Assembly: GCF_018145875.1 (NCBI RefSeq)
Contig: NZ_JAGSSV010000004.1
Span: forward strand, 62,001 to 126,000
Length of the DNA: 64,000 nucleotides
Direction of reading: 5' to 3'
Origin: Marinomonas vulgaris
Lineage (GTDB): Bacteria; Pseudomonadota; Gammaproteobacteria; Pseudomonadales; Marinomonadaceae
In this document: in pieces, positions 1-8,767 of the stretch
Numbering within the stretch: position 1 is the first letter of the stretch
How the letters are laid out: each line of letters opens with the position of its first letter
The notes under the pieces: model-generated
What the model was told of the DNA's origin: nothing
Seen by the model: only the letters and a program-made list of their open reading frames with translations
Database searches by the model: none
Program-made: the position numbers and the translations under genes

Positions 1-637
1 GGGAAAGCGTAAAGGGCATCAGATGGGAGGTTATCGACCGGATAGCGCAACAAAAGGTCAAGGCGTTGATTGGTTTCGTAGCGTGATCACTCAGCCGCAG
101 GATTGGCCGCCGAAACACCTCGCTTACAAGCCAGGGAAAACGGGTCAAAGTGTCTTGCATTTGGTGTTGCTCGATACGTCCGCTTCGACCTTGAGCCAAG
201 GGGTATTTGCTAACGCCAAAGGGGTAATTTTAGACATCGCTCAGCGCGCGTATTTGGCGCGGGAGCAGTTGGCGATTATCGGCTTTGGCCAAGACAATGT
301 GTCGTCGATTTTGCCCAAGGTACGCGCGCCCAAAGACATCGCCGATTTACTTGATAATATACAAGCCGGTGGCGGTACGCCGTTTCGTGTTGCTATAAAA
401 AATGCCAGTGAGTATTTAATCAAGCAACACAAAACCAGCCCTGAACTTCACAGCCAAACCTATTTATTGACCGATGGGCGTACCCAAGCGGACGTATCCG
501 ACTTGAATTTACCAGGGCACACTGTGCTTATCGACACAGAGCAGGCTGCGATCAAACGCGGTCGCGGCCAAGACATCGCCCAGCATTTGGGCGCTCAATA
601 TGTATCACTGACTTCGCTTTTAGAGACTGCTTTATGA
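1..637 (+). CDS. ChlD/BchD-type VWA subunit of a metal chelatase, 5' partial
   Basis: The reading frame is open from base 2 leftwards, with Gly-Lys-Arg-Lys-Gly-His-Gln before the Met at 23, so the gene begins outside the window. Only the C-terminal von Willebrand A domain is visible (about 210 residues). A MIDAS metal site is present: DTSAS near base 173, a GGGTP segment near 370 and LLTDGR near 466. The VWA subunit of AAA+ magnesium/cobalt chelatases has this layout. In many proteobacteria a ChlI-ChlD-like pair next to cobN replaces CobS/CobT in inserting cobalt into hydrogenobyrinate diamide. The stop overlaps the cobB start by 4 nt (ATGA), so it is the first visible gene of the cobalamin operon. 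The cobaltochelatase role is inferred from context; the VWA fold call is secure. Confidence 0.8.
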   Translation, partial: GKRKGHQMGGYRPDSATKGQGVDWFRSVITQPQDWPPKHLAYKPGKTGQSVLHLVLLDTSASTLSQGVFANAKGVILDIAQRAYLAREQLAIIGFGQDNVSSILPKVRAPKDIADLLDNIQAGGGTPFRVAIKNASEYLIKQHKTSPELHSQTYLLTDGRTQADVSDLNLPGHTVLIDTEQAAIKRGRGQDIAQHLGAQYVSLTSLLETAL

Positions 638-1974
638 CTGCTACTGTTGCCCATTGCCCCGCGTTATTCTTAACGGCGCCGGCATCGAATCAAGGTAAAA
701 CGACCATCACAGCGGCGTTAGCGCGTTACTTCACCCATCAAGGCAAGGTGGTTCGGGTGTTCAAAACCGGGCCTGATTACCTTGATCCGCAAATTCTTGC
801 TCAAGCGTCGAAACAGCCAGTTGAGCAGCTCGATATTTGGATGGCGGGGGACGACTACTGCCAAGACAAACTTTATCAAGCGGCGCAGGTCGCGGATTTG
901 ATTTTAGTCGAAGGCGCCATGGGCATGTTCGATGGCGAGCCGTCGAGCGCCGATTTAGCGGCGCGTTTTGGCATTCCCATGGCGATTGTCATGGACGTAA
1001 AAGGCATGGCGCAAACCGCTGCCGCCCTTGCTACTGGCTTGGCGAATTTTCGCGACGATGTCAAAGTGGCAGGGTTAATTGCCAACCGTTGCGGCAGCGA
1101 ACGCCATGCGGAATTGATCCGCGATGCGTTACCGGCGAATCTGCCACTGTTAGCGACGCTTAAACGGGATGAAGAGATCTGCTTACCGGAACGTCATTTG
1201 GGGTTGGTGCAAGCGGAAGAAGTGAAAGACGAGCTTGAAGTTCGTTTTGAAGCCGCCGTGGAATGGCTAAAAGAAACTCGCGATGACGGCTTATTGACCT
1301 TGCCGGCTCCCGTGGCGTTTTATCCTGCTCAGCAGCAAGAGGAATCGAATCACGACGCAGCAAGCGCATTAAAAGGCAAGACCATTGCTGTGGCTCGTGA
1401 TGCGGCGTTCAGTTTTATTTACGATGCGAATCTCATAGCGTTAAAAAACATGGGCGCTAAAGTGGTGTTTTTCTCACCATTAACAGACCAAGCCTTACCA
1501 GAGGCCGACGCCCTTTGGCTGCCGGGCGGTTATCCTGAACTACACGCCAAAGCCTTGTCGGACAACACAGCGATGCGCGCAGCGATCCACACGTTTTATG
1601 AAACTGGCAAAGGCATTTTGGCCGAATGCGGCGGCATGTTGTACAGCTTGGACGATCTGACCGATTTAGACGATGCTTGCTACCCCATGGTTGGCATCTT
1701 GCCCGGTCAAGGAGCAATGCGCGGCAAACGCGGTTGCCAAGGCATGCAAACCGCGGTTTTGCCGCAAGGGGATATTCGCGGTCATGCCCATCACAGATCT
1801 CGCAGTGCCAATACGCCAGAGCCGGTCGGTTACGGCCGTCGCCAGCGTCATCCTGCACCGGGGGAAGCGATTTATCAGCAAAAAGGCTTAACCGCGAGCT
1901 ATCTGCATTTGTTTTTCCCGTCCAATCTTGACGCCACGGCGAAGCTTTTCTTAGCCAGTCATAAGGCGCACTAA
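634..1974 (+). CDS. cobB: Cobyrinic/hydrogenobyrinic acid a,c-diamide synthase
   Basis: This enzyme amidates the a and c side chains of the corrin ring with glutamine and ATP in cytosolic cobalamin synthesis. The N-terminal dethiobiotin-synthetase-like ATPase half has the P-loop SNQGKTT near residue 20. The C-terminal class I glutamine amidotransferase half has the Cys nucleophile in AECGGM (residue 332) and the His in SYLHLFF (about residue 425). The GHAHHRSRS and GYGRRQRHPAPGEA segments are typical of the proteobacterial CobB/CbiA family. The length of 446 residues is normal. It overlaps the upstream VWA gene by 4 nt and cbiD follows 5 nt later, which indicates translational coupling. CobB (aerobic) and CbiA (anaerobic) cannot be told apart from sequence alone. 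Confidence 0.93.
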   Translation: MTATVAHCPALFLTAPASNQGKTTITAALARYFTHQGKVVRVFKTGPDYLDPQILAQASKQPVEQLDIWMAGDDYCQDKLYQAAQVADLILVEGAMGMFDGEPSSADLAARFGIPMAIVMDVKGMAQTAAALATGLANFRDDVKVAGLIANRCGSERHAELIRDALPANLPLLATLKRDEEICLPERHLGLVQAEEVKDELEVRFEAAVEWLKETRDDGLLTLPAPVAFYPAQQQEESNHDAASALKGKTIAVARDAAFSFIYDANLIALKNMGAKVVFFSPLTDQALPEADALWLPGGYPELHAKALSDNTAMRAAIHTFYETGKGILAECGGMLYSLDDLTDLDDACYPMVGILPGQGAMRGKRGCQGMQTAVLPQGDIRGHAHHRSRSANTPEPVGYGRRQRHPAPGEAIYQQKGLTASYLHLFFPSNLDATAKLFLASHKAH

Positions 1975-1979
1975 TACTC

Positions 1980-3149
1980 ATGTGGCCTGAAAGCGCAGAA
2001 ACGCCCGCCCCATTACGCAGTGGTTTAACCACAGGTACCTGCGCAACCGCCTGTTGCGTGGCAGCGGCTCAGGCGCTCTTTGCCGATCAACAAATGACCA
2101 CGGTAAGTGTGACCTTGCCCAAAGGTAAAATCGTCGAATTGCCTATTATCTTGTATCAACCGCTTGACGATTCACAGCTTAAAAAAGCCATAAAAACAGC
2201 GACTATTAAAGACGCCGGCGATGACCCCGATGCCACTCACGGCGCAACGGTGTTTGTTGAACTTCGTCTGGCGGCAGAAAAAGGCGTGCGTTTTCATGCG
2301 GCAGAAGGGGTAGGAACTGTGACGCGCACGGGTTTATTACTGGACGTTGGCGAACCGGCGATTAACCCCGTACCGCGCAAAATGATGACTGAACACTTAG
2401 AAGGTTTCGCTGCCACCTACGGGTATCAAGGTGGCTTTGACGTGTCGGTGGGCGTGGTGAATGGCGAACAGATCGCACAAAAAACCATGAATCCTCGGCT
2501 TGGCATTGTAGGTGGTTTGTCGATTTTAGGCACTACGGGCATAGTGCGACCATTTTCGTGCGCGGCGTATATTGCCTCGATTCATCAGGGTATCGACGTG
2601 GCACGATCGAATAAATTAACGCATTTGGCCGCCACCACAGGCAACGCCAGTGAAGACGCCATTAAGCGCCATTATCAGCTCGATGACATGGCGCTGATTG
2701 AAATGGGGGATTTTGTTGGCGCTGTGTTGAAGCACATTCGAAAAGTTGAGCAGGCCCATTCGATTCAGTTACACAAGCTCAGCCTCTGCGGCGGCTTCGG
2801 GAAAATCAGCAAGCTTGCTCAACATCATATGGATCTAAACAGCCGAGTATCGAGTATTGATCTGGGGGCGTTGGCTGAATTGGCCGCCTGCTTAGGCGCA
2901 AGCGTTGAACTGCAAGCACGCATGAGCCACGCCAACACCAGCGTGGAAGCGCTTGCTTTTGCTCTAGAGGAAGCCATACCGCTGGCCGATGCCGTGTGTC
3001 AGCAAGCTTGCGACTTTGCACGGCAATACATTCCAGCGCACATGGCGTTAGAGGTGTGGGCGATTGATCGAAAAGGGCGTTTTGTGGGCTTTGCAACCGA
3101 CCGTCAGCCAAAAGACAGCGAATTAAAAAACGGCCAGGAGTCAGATTAA
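1980..3149 (+). CDS. cbiD: Cobalt-precorrin-5B C1-methyltransferase
   Basis: CbiD methylates C1 of the corrin ring using S-adenosylmethionine. It is the anaerobic-type counterpart of CobF, and pseudomonads also carry it inside otherwise aerobic-type clusters. The family hallmark LRSGLTTGTCATA lies at residues 12-24, followed by an alanine-rich helix. Further family segments are GDDPDATHGA, the GVGTVTRTGL loop and NPRLGIVGGLSILGTTGIV. The length of 389 residues is slightly above the usual 360-370 because of short tails. Its stop shares one base with the cobK start (TAATG at 3147-3151). The ATG at 1980 is chosen because it places the conserved LTTGT motif close to the N-terminus. Confidence 0.93.
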   Translation: MWPESAETPAPLRSGLTTGTCATACCVAAAQALFADQQMTTVSVTLPKGKIVELPIILYQPLDDSQLKKAIKTATIKDAGDDPDATHGATVFVELRLAAEKGVRFHAAEGVGTVTRTGLLLDVGEPAINPVPRKMMTEHLEGFAATYGYQGGFDVSVGVVNGEQIAQKTMNPRLGIVGGLSILGTTGIVRPFSCAAYIASIHQGIDVARSNKLTHLAATTGNASEDAIKRHYQLDDMALIEMGDFVGAVLKHIRKVEQAHSIQLHKLSLCGGFGKISKLAQHHMDLNSRVSSIDLGALAELAACLGASVELQARMSHANTSVEALAFALEEAIPLADAVCQQACDFARQYIPAHMALEVWAIDRKGRFVGFATDRQPKDSELKNGQESD

Positions 3150-3949
3150 TGAAAGTATTATTGCTCGGTGGCACCGCCGATGCGCGACGTTTGGTCGATG
3201 CTTTACACAAAGACGGGTTACACCAAACCGGTTTGCAGGTCATTTATAGCCTAGCGGGCTTGGTTCGTATTCCCAAAGTGGACTGTCAGCTTGTGGTCGG
3301 CGGTTTTACGCAATTTGGTGGTTTAGCAACCTATTTACGAGACAACGACATTGGCGCTATCCTCGATGTAACCCACCCTTATGCCCAAACCATGAGCCAA
3401 AAAGCCGTCGATGCCGCTTGTGCAGTGGGCATTCTTTGCTGGCGTTTTCATCGTCCTGCTTGGGAAAAAGAAGCGCAAGACAATTGGACAGAATACAACA
3501 CCGACGAGGATGTTTTAGCACAGCTTTCCCATTACCGAGTGCCGTTATTAAGTGCAGGTCAAATGAGTGAAGACTTACTTGAAAAGATTATCCAATTACC
3601 CAGTATTAAGCGTGCTGTATGGCGAACGGCTGTGGCTCCGACATTTTCTATGCCAGATAACATCACGTGGATAAAAGCCATTGGGCCGTTTTCCTTAGAC
3701 GATGAACGCCAGTTGTTAATAGAACAGGGCATTGATGTGATCGTCACCAAGAACAGCGGCGGCCAAGCCACGTTCGCCAAATTAGAGGCCGCCCGTGCCT
3801 TGTCGATTCCCGTATTGTTACAGCGTCGTCCGGTGTTGCCAGCGGCGGATCGAGAATTCAGTGACCTAGAAACCTGCCTGCAAGCCTGTTTAGCGGCTTG
3901 GGGCTCGGCTTCTCTTCGTCAACGCCAACAAAAAGACAGTCAACAATGA
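3149..3949 (+). CDS. cobK: Precorrin-6A reductase
   Basis: This enzyme reduces precorrin-6A (or its cobalt form) to the 6B form with NADPH. The N-terminus KVLLLGGTADARRLVDAL is the CobK/CbiJ nucleotide-binding start. DVTHPYAQTMSQKA near residue 75 and VTKNSGGQATFAKLEAA near residue 190 are family signatures. The length of 266 residues is normal. The start codon overlaps the cbiD stop by one base and the TGA stop overlaps the cobH ATG, so expression is coupled to both neighbours. Confidence 0.92.
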   Translation: MKVLLLGGTADARRLVDALHKDGLHQTGLQVIYSLAGLVRIPKVDCQLVVGGFTQFGGLATYLRDNDIGAILDVTHPYAQTMSQKAVDAACAVGILCWRFHRPAWEKEAQDNWTEYNTDEDVLAQLSHYRVPLLSAGQMSEDLLEKIIQLPSIKRAVWRTAVAPTFSMPDNITWIKAIGPFSLDDERQLLIEQGIDVIVTKNSGGQATFAKLEAARALSIPVLLQRRPVLPAADREFSDLETCLQACLAAWGSASLRQRQQKDSQQ

Positions 3950-4611
3950 TAAAAACAGACATAACCACCCGCCATTATCAATACGAAAACAACCCGCAAG
4001 CCATCGAGCAAGACAGCTTTCGTCAAATTCGCGCTTTAACCGATTTGTCGGCGTGGAGCCAAGATCAGCAGCAAGTGGTCATGCGCATCGTGCACAGCCT
4101 AGGCTTGCCTGATGTGGCCACTCAAGTGCGTTTTAGCGCCAATGCGACTCAAGCTGGGCGAGAGGCGTTAGCGAACCATAAAGCGATTTTGTGCGATGTG
4201 GAAATGGTGAAACAAGGCGTGACCAAACGCATGATCACGAAAGAGCCTTTGTGTTTTTTGAACGACCCACGCACAGCGAATCTTGCGAAACAACAGGGCG
4301 AGACTCGCTCTATGGCGGCGTTGAATTTGTGGCAAAACGATCTCGCGGGTAGCGTGGTGTTGATCGGTAATGCTCCGACAGCCTTGTTTCGTTTGTTGGA
4401 AATGATTGAACAGGGCGCTCCTAAGCCAGCGTTAATTATCGGCATGCCGGTTGGTTTTGTTGGCGCGGCTGAATCGAAAGACGCCCTGTGGCAGGCCCAT
4501 GAAAAGTTAGGGGTTGAGTGCATCACCTTACTGGGACGAATGGGCGGCAGCGCGGTCACTTCGGCCAGTTGCAACGCCTTATTGCGCTGTAATCTGGGTG
4601 AATATTATTAA
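3946..4611 (+). CDS. cobH: Precorrin-8X methylmutase
   Basis: This enzyme moves the C11 methyl group of precorrin-8X to C12, giving hydrogenobyrinate (or cobyrinate in the CbiC reaction). The start at 3946 is chosen because it forms an ATGA overlap with the cobK stop; an in-frame start at 3898 would intrude 50 nt into cobK. The probable catalytic His lies in RIVHSLG (residue 50). The conserved CDVEMV, SMAALNLW, VLIGNAPTALF and IIGMPVGFVGAAESK segments are all present. The length of 221 residues is near the family norm of about 210. CobH and CbiC are orthologous, so the symbol follows the neighbouring cob genes. Confidence 0.93.
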   Translation: MIKTDITTRHYQYENNPQAIEQDSFRQIRALTDLSAWSQDQQQVVMRIVHSLGLPDVATQVRFSANATQAGREALANHKAILCDVEMVKQGVTKRMITKEPLCFLNDPRTANLAKQQGETRSMAALNLWQNDLAGSVVLIGNAPTALFRLLEMIEQGAPKPALIIGMPVGFVGAAESKDALWQAHEKLGVECITLLGRMGGSAVTSASCNALLRCNLGEYY

Positions 4612-4631
4612 TGATTCTCAAGGGTGAAAGC

Positions 4632-5927
4632 ATGAAAATTCATGTCATCGGCCTTGGGGTCAATGAACACGCCAACCTAGATGCGATGGTACAGGCTGTG
4701 TTGGCCAGTTTGTCTGCTCAAGACATAGTACTGGGTGCGCCTCGCCAGCACGAAACCTTGGTGGAGCATAAACATCAGGCGCAATCTTGTGATTTGCCTA
4801 AGCTGAGTGAGTTGGACAACCATTTTGCTCAGTGGCATCAAGAAGGGGTTCGACAGGTAGTGGTGTTGGCGTCGGGCGACCCTTTATTTTATGGCATTGG
4901 CGCTTGGCTTAAACGCACCTTTGCGGCAGAGAACCTGTGCTTTTATCCGAATGTGTCTAGCGTGCAAGTGGCGTGTCATCGTTTAGGTTTATCTTTGCAA
5001 GACGTGCAAGTGGTGAGTTTGCATGGTCGTCCATTGGCGACGTTGCGTCGGTATTTGCAATCCAACAAAACGCTGGTGCTACTGACCGACCAACACAGCC
5101 AACCCCATCATATTGCACAAGAATGCGTGCAAGCGGGTTTGGGTGAAAGTGAGTTATCGGTCTGTGAAGCCTTGGGTTATGAGCAAGAAAAAGTACGCTC
5201 TTTTTTGGTTAAAACCTTGCTTGATGAGACATTCGACTTCGATCCGCTCAATGTTGTGGTGGTAAAAACCAGTTCGCAGAAGTCATTTTATCCCAGCTCG
5301 GTGGGCATTCCTGATGGATCTTTCGTGACCGACAAGGGCGAAGGAAAGGGCATGATTACCAAGCGCGAAGTGCGGTTGGCGATTTTGTCGTACATGACTA
5401 TCGAGCAAGGCGATACGGTGTGGGACATAGGTGCGGGCTGTGGCGGCGTGAGCGTAGAATTCGCCTATTGGCATCCGCGTAGTCAGATTGTCGCCATTGA
5501 ACATCACCCTGAGCGTTTAGCCTGTTTGGCGGCGAACCAAGATCGTTTTGGCGTTATGCAGAATTTGTCGATCGTGTCAGGTCGAGCGCCAGAGGTCTTT
5601 GCCGATGTACTTGCCAATCAAAAGTATCGTCCTAATAAGGTTTTTATCGGCGGCAGCGACGGTGAACTGGCGCAGCTAATGGCACAAGTCTGGGCGCTAT
5701 TGCCCCTTGGCGGTGGCTTGATGGTCAGCGCGGTGACCGAGGACACCAAATATCAGGTGATGCAATTTGCGCAAACACGCGAAAGCGCCCAAGACGCCGA
5801 GGAACAAAGCCTGCAAGTAGCCGTTGCCAAAGGCGAGCGGTTGGCAGGGCAGCGCGTATTTCGCCCTAATCTGCCTGTGACACTTCATCATTTTATCAAG
5901 ACAAACCATAAGGAAAACGCACAATGA
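4632..5927 (+). CDS. cobL: Precorrin-6B C5,15-methyltransferase (CbiE-CbiT fusion)
   Basis: This bifunctional enzyme methylates C5 and C15 of the corrin and decarboxylates the C12 acetate. The N-terminal half (about residues 1-200) is a tetrapyrrole methylase of CbiE type: MKIHVIGLGV, then ASGDPLFYGIG. The C-terminal half (about 235-425) is a Rossmann methyltransferase of CbiT type with the SAM loop DIGAGCGGVSVEFA. The ATG at 4632 is preferred because AAGGGTGA lies just upstream and the protein then begins at the conserved first beta strand. An upstream in-frame ATG at 4611 overlaps the cobH stop and remains possible. The TGA stop overlaps the cobI start. Confidence 0.9.
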   Translation: MKIHVIGLGVNEHANLDAMVQAVLASLSAQDIVLGAPRQHETLVEHKHQAQSCDLPKLSELDNHFAQWHQEGVRQVVVLASGDPLFYGIGAWLKRTFAAENLCFYPNVSSVQVACHRLGLSLQDVQVVSLHGRPLATLRRYLQSNKTLVLLTDQHSQPHHIAQECVQAGLGESELSVCEALGYEQEKVRSFLVKTLLDETFDFDPLNVVVVKTSSQKSFYPSSVGIPDGSFVTDKGEGKGMITKREVRLAILSYMTIEQGDTVWDIGAGCGGVSVEFAYWHPRSQIVAIEHHPERLACLAANQDRFGVMQNLSIVSGRAPEVFADVLANQKYRPNKVFIGGSDGELAQLMAQVWALLPLGGGLMVSAVTEDTKYQVMQFAQTRESAQDAEEQSLQVAVAKGERLAGQRVFRPNLPVTLHHFIKTNHKENAQ

Positions 5928-6664
5928 GTGCCTCTGTGACAGTACAAAAAACAGGTCGATTCATTGGTGTGGGCGTTGGCCCCGGTGATCCTGAATTGAT
6001 CACCTTAAAAGCCTTGCGCCTGATTCAAAGAGCGTCTGTGGTGAGTTATCTTGCCAATGCAGAAGGAGGCTCTCAAGCTAAGAATATTGCCGTGGAAGCC
6101 TTTGATGGTGTCACCCACGAACAAACGCATATTGCTATTGTGATGCCCATGTCGACCGATCGCTCCCAAGCGAATGAAGCCTATGATGGCGGTGCCAAGG
6201 CCATTGCCGCTGAGTTGGACAATGGGCGTGATGTGGTGTTTTTATGCGAAGGCGACCCATTATTTTTCGGCTCTTTTGCCTATCTATTAGAGCGCTTGGA
6301 AGGCAATTTTGAATGCCAAGTGGTGCCGGGTGTGTCGTCTATTAATGCCGCGTCGTCCGCATTGAATCATCCATTGACCGTGTTGAAAGAATCCTTTGCT
6401 GTGGTCAGTGGTCGTCATTCTGCAGCGCAAATTGATACCGCTTTAGAACAGCATGACAGCGTGGTGATTATGAAAGCGGGTCGGGCGCGCCCTCGTATTC
6501 TTGCCGCGCTGCGCAAAACCAATCGTGTGCAAGACGCCAAATATTTAGAATACATTGGCCGCGACAACGAGCGCATTGTGCGTGATGTCACCACCTTGGA
6601 AGACAAAGCGGGACCGTACTTTTCTTTGTTTGTGGTGACGAAAAGCGAGCGAGGCACACGGTGA
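5924..6664 (+). CDS. cobI: Precorrin-2 C20-methyltransferase
   Basis: This enzyme methylates precorrin-2 (or cobalt-precorrin-2) at C20 with S-adenosylmethionine. It is a tetrapyrrole methylase with GVGVGPGDPELITLKA near the N-terminus, CEGDPLFFGSFAYL for the substrate/SAM loop near residue 107 and VPGVSSINAAS near 137. The length of 246 residues is typical of CobI/CbiL. It overlaps cobL by 4 nt (ATGA) and its TGA overlaps the GTG start of cbiG. Confidence 0.92.
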   Translation: MSASVTVQKTGRFIGVGVGPGDPELITLKALRLIQRASVVSYLANAEGGSQAKNIAVEAFDGVTHEQTHIAIVMPMSTDRSQANEAYDGGAKAIAAELDNGRDVVFLCEGDPLFFGSFAYLLERLEGNFECQVVPGVSSINAASSALNHPLTVLKESFAVVSGRHSAAQIDTALEQHDSVVIMKAGRARPRILAALRKTNRVQDAKYLEYIGRDNERIVRDVTTLEDKAGPYFSLFVVTKSERGTR

Positions 6665-7446
6665 TACGCATTATTGCCCTGACGCCCGCAGGTCATCAAC
6701 TTGCTCAACGTATAGAAGCTAACTATTGTCACCTTAACGGGCTAGAAGCCAAAGTAGATTACAAGCCAAAGCCGTTTGCTGAATCCGTGCAGGCAGCGTT
6801 TCAACGGGGCGAGCGTTTGGTGTTTATTTGTGCTACCGGCATCGTAATGCGCACCTTGGCGCCGGTGATTGCCAGCAAGTATCAAGACCCGCCTGTTTTG
6901 GTTTTAGACGAAGAAGGTAAATTTGTGATTCCGCTGTTATCCGGCCATGAAGGCGGCGCCAATGAGTGGGGCGCACAAGTGGCGAGTCATCTTGGCGCAC
7001 AATTGGTGGTGACCACAGCCAAGCCTTACCTGAACCCTGTTTATACTTTGGGAATGGGTTGCGAACGAGATTGTCCATTAGACTTTTTAGAATCTCTGAT
7101 GCTCGATGCGTTAGCGCAAAAAAACCTTACTCCAGCCGACATTCAGTCACTCAATAGCATCGACATCAAAGCAGACGAAACCCACTTAATCGCCTTAGCG
7201 GAAAAATACCACTGGCCTTTTCAGACTTACAGTACTGAGCAACTTACTCCGATGGAACCCCTGCTGAGCACGCGATCTGACTATGTTTATAAGACAGTTG
7301 GTGTCTACGGCGTGGCCGAATCCGCCGCTCTGCTAGCAGCTCACAAAGTGGCTAGCAAAACAAACGACACAGAACCAGAATTGATACTAAATAAAATCAA
7401 AAACGCCAAAGCAACCTGTGCTTTGGCGAGAGGGTTTGCTGGTTAA
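6661..7446 (+). CDS. cbiG: CbiG-type cobalt-precorrin-5A hydrolase
   Basis: CbiG opens the delta-lactone of cobalt-precorrin-5A, releasing acetaldehyde, in the anaerobic route. The N-terminal domain carries ICATGIVMRTLAPVI (about residues 56-70) and LLSGHEGGANEWG (about 94-106). A shorter C-terminal CbiG/CobE domain begins at YTLGMGCERDCP. At 261 residues it is compact compared with the usual 300-360, mainly through a short middle region. The start is GTG, in a GTGA overlap with the cobI stop. It is the last gene of the operon before a terminator. Its presence beside cobK/H/L/I makes the cluster mixed. A role with CobJ, as for CobE, is an alternative. Confidence 0.87.
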   Translation: MIRIIALTPAGHQLAQRIEANYCHLNGLEAKVDYKPKPFAESVQAAFQRGERLVFICATGIVMRTLAPVIASKYQDPPVLVLDEEGKFVIPLLSGHEGGANEWGAQVASHLGAQLVVTTAKPYLNPVYTLGMGCERDCPLDFLESLMLDALAQKNLTPADIQSLNSIDIKADETHLIALAEKYHWPFQTYSTEQLTPMEPLLSTRSDYVYKTVGVYGVAESAALLAAHKVASKTNDTEPELILNKIKNAKATCALARGFAG

Positions 7447-7451
7447 ATAAG

Positions 7452-7506
7452 AAAAAAGGCATTACGACGAGGTAGGCGGAAGTTTCGAGGAAGAATGCCT
7501 TTTTTT
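7452..7506 (+). terminator. Terminator of the cobalamin operon
   Basis: Arms AAAAAAGGCATT (7452-7463) and AATGCCTTTTTTT (7494-7506) pair around a 30-nt loop and end in a T run. It lies 5 nt after the cbiG stop and before the convergent mltC. The stem is A/T-rich and the loop long, so it may act in both directions. Confidence 0.6.
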
Positions 7507-7532
7507 AGGTCGCTGAAAAAGGCAAGGATGGG

Positions 7533-8714
7533 TTACTCATAGTTCTTTTTCGCTTTGGTGACTTTTTCTAAATAATATTGTGATTCCGCTCTTGGGTGGT
7601 CGTAGCGCAGTTTTCGGTAGACTTCGCTGGTGGAGGTTCTGTTCAGTTTGCTCATGGCGGTGGTGCGGTTGCTGTCGAAGGTTTTGAGTACGTTGCCCGT
7701 GCCGCCATTGTAAGCAGAGATCATCGAGTATTCTTGGCTGAGCTTGTTGTTAACTTTGGCGAGGTAGCGGGTTTGCAGTATGTATAGGTAGGCGCTACCG
7801 ATGTCGATGTTTTGCTCAGGGGAAAAGAGCACATCTTTAGTGGGTTGGCCGGATTTTTTCTTCACTAAATTGTACACATCTTTGCCGGCGGTGGCGGGTA
7901 CGACTTGCATTAATCCATAGGCGTTAGCGGGGCTTACAGCGTAAGGGTTGAACGAGCTTTCTGTTTCTATGATGCCGTAAATCAGTGCGGGCGACAGGTT
8001 ATAACGATTCGCCGCGGCGATCACATAGTCGCTGTATTTTTCTTGACGCAAATGCTGATGCTGTTCGACCAAATTAAACTGTACCGAGTACACGGTTTTG
8101 CCATTTTCTTGGCTGGTTTTCAGCCGATTTGCTACTAGGTATTTGGCGTAACGTTCGGCGCGCCAGCGATATTTTACCAACTTACCGTCGTGATCCATGA
8201 CTTGTGGGTACAAAAAAGGCACGCCATCCACATCGGGTGCTGAACTGGAAAATATATCTGTTTTGCTTGGATCAGAAGTGGTGAGCAATGTGGTGGTCAC
8301 CGCGTCCACTAAAGCGTCTCTTGAGCCATTGGTGGTTAAGGTTTCAACCTGAACGGTGCCGCCGTCAAAATCCACTATGGTTCTGGCTTGGTAATTGTTG
8401 GTGTATTTTACGTACTGTTTTTTGGCTGGTAACGCGGCGTTGTTTTTGCCCCAGCGTTGGTTCACTTCGTCACCAAGATTGCGATATAGGGTGCGAATCA
8501 TCTTGATATCGGCGTTGATGAAGCTTTGGGTGATTTTTGCTTGTTTGGCGATTGCCTTGAGGTCGTCTAGATCGTCGGCACTTTTCACCTGATCAGACAA
8601 TTGATTTACGGACTCGACTGAGTCGAACGACAGCAAAGACTGGCAGCCGGTTAATGTGAGCAATAGAAAACTCGCCGTGAGCGTGGCGGTGGTTCGAGTT
8701 TTTATCATTAACAT
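7533..8714 (-). CDS. mltC: Membrane-bound lytic murein transglycosylase C
   Basis: This lipoprotein cleaves peptidoglycan glycan strands with formation of 1,6-anhydromuramic ends. A lipobox LTGC puts the lipidated Cys at residue 24. The MltC-specific N-terminal domain includes KYTNNYQARTIVDFDGGTVQ. The SLT lysozyme-like domain starts near residue 225, with the catalytic Glu in IIETESSFNPYAVS, then AYGLMQVVPATAG and ISAYNGGTGNVL. The start at 8714 has AGGTAA about 10 nt upstream; an ATG at 8708 is an alternative. It is transcribed towards the cobalamin operon. Confidence 0.92.
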   Translation of the reverse strand: MLMIKTRTTATLTASFLLLTLTGCQSLLSFDSVESVNQLSDQVKSADDLDDLKAIAKQAKITQSFINADIKMIRTLYRNLGDEVNQRWGKNNAALPAKKQYVKYTNNYQARTIVDFDGGTVQVETLTTNGSRDALVDAVTTTLLTTSDPSKTDIFSSSAPDVDGVPFLYPQVMDHDGKLVKYRWRAERYAKYLVANRLKTSQENGKTVYSVQFNLVEQHQHLRQEKYSDYVIAAANRYNLSPALIYGIIETESSFNPYAVSPANAYGLMQVVPATAGKDVYNLVKKKSGQPTKDVLFSPEQNIDIGSAYLYILQTRYLAKVNNKLSQEYSMISAYNGGTGNVLKTFDSNRTTAMSKLNRTSTSEVYRKLRYDHPRAESQYYLEKVTKAKKNYE

Positions 8715-8767
8715 GTTTAAAGTTACCTGTCTTTTTTGTCGTTCTGTTAAAAGTTAATCTAGTGTTG

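Noticed and set aside
1..2000. Cobalamin riboswitch
   Set aside because: The operon enters the window already coding, and no B12-box-like sequence was seen within it; any riboswitch would be upstream of the window.
1457..2032. 191-residue frame antisense to the end of cobB
   Set aside because: It lies opposite a well-supported cobB coding region and shows no recognisable domain or ribosome-binding site.
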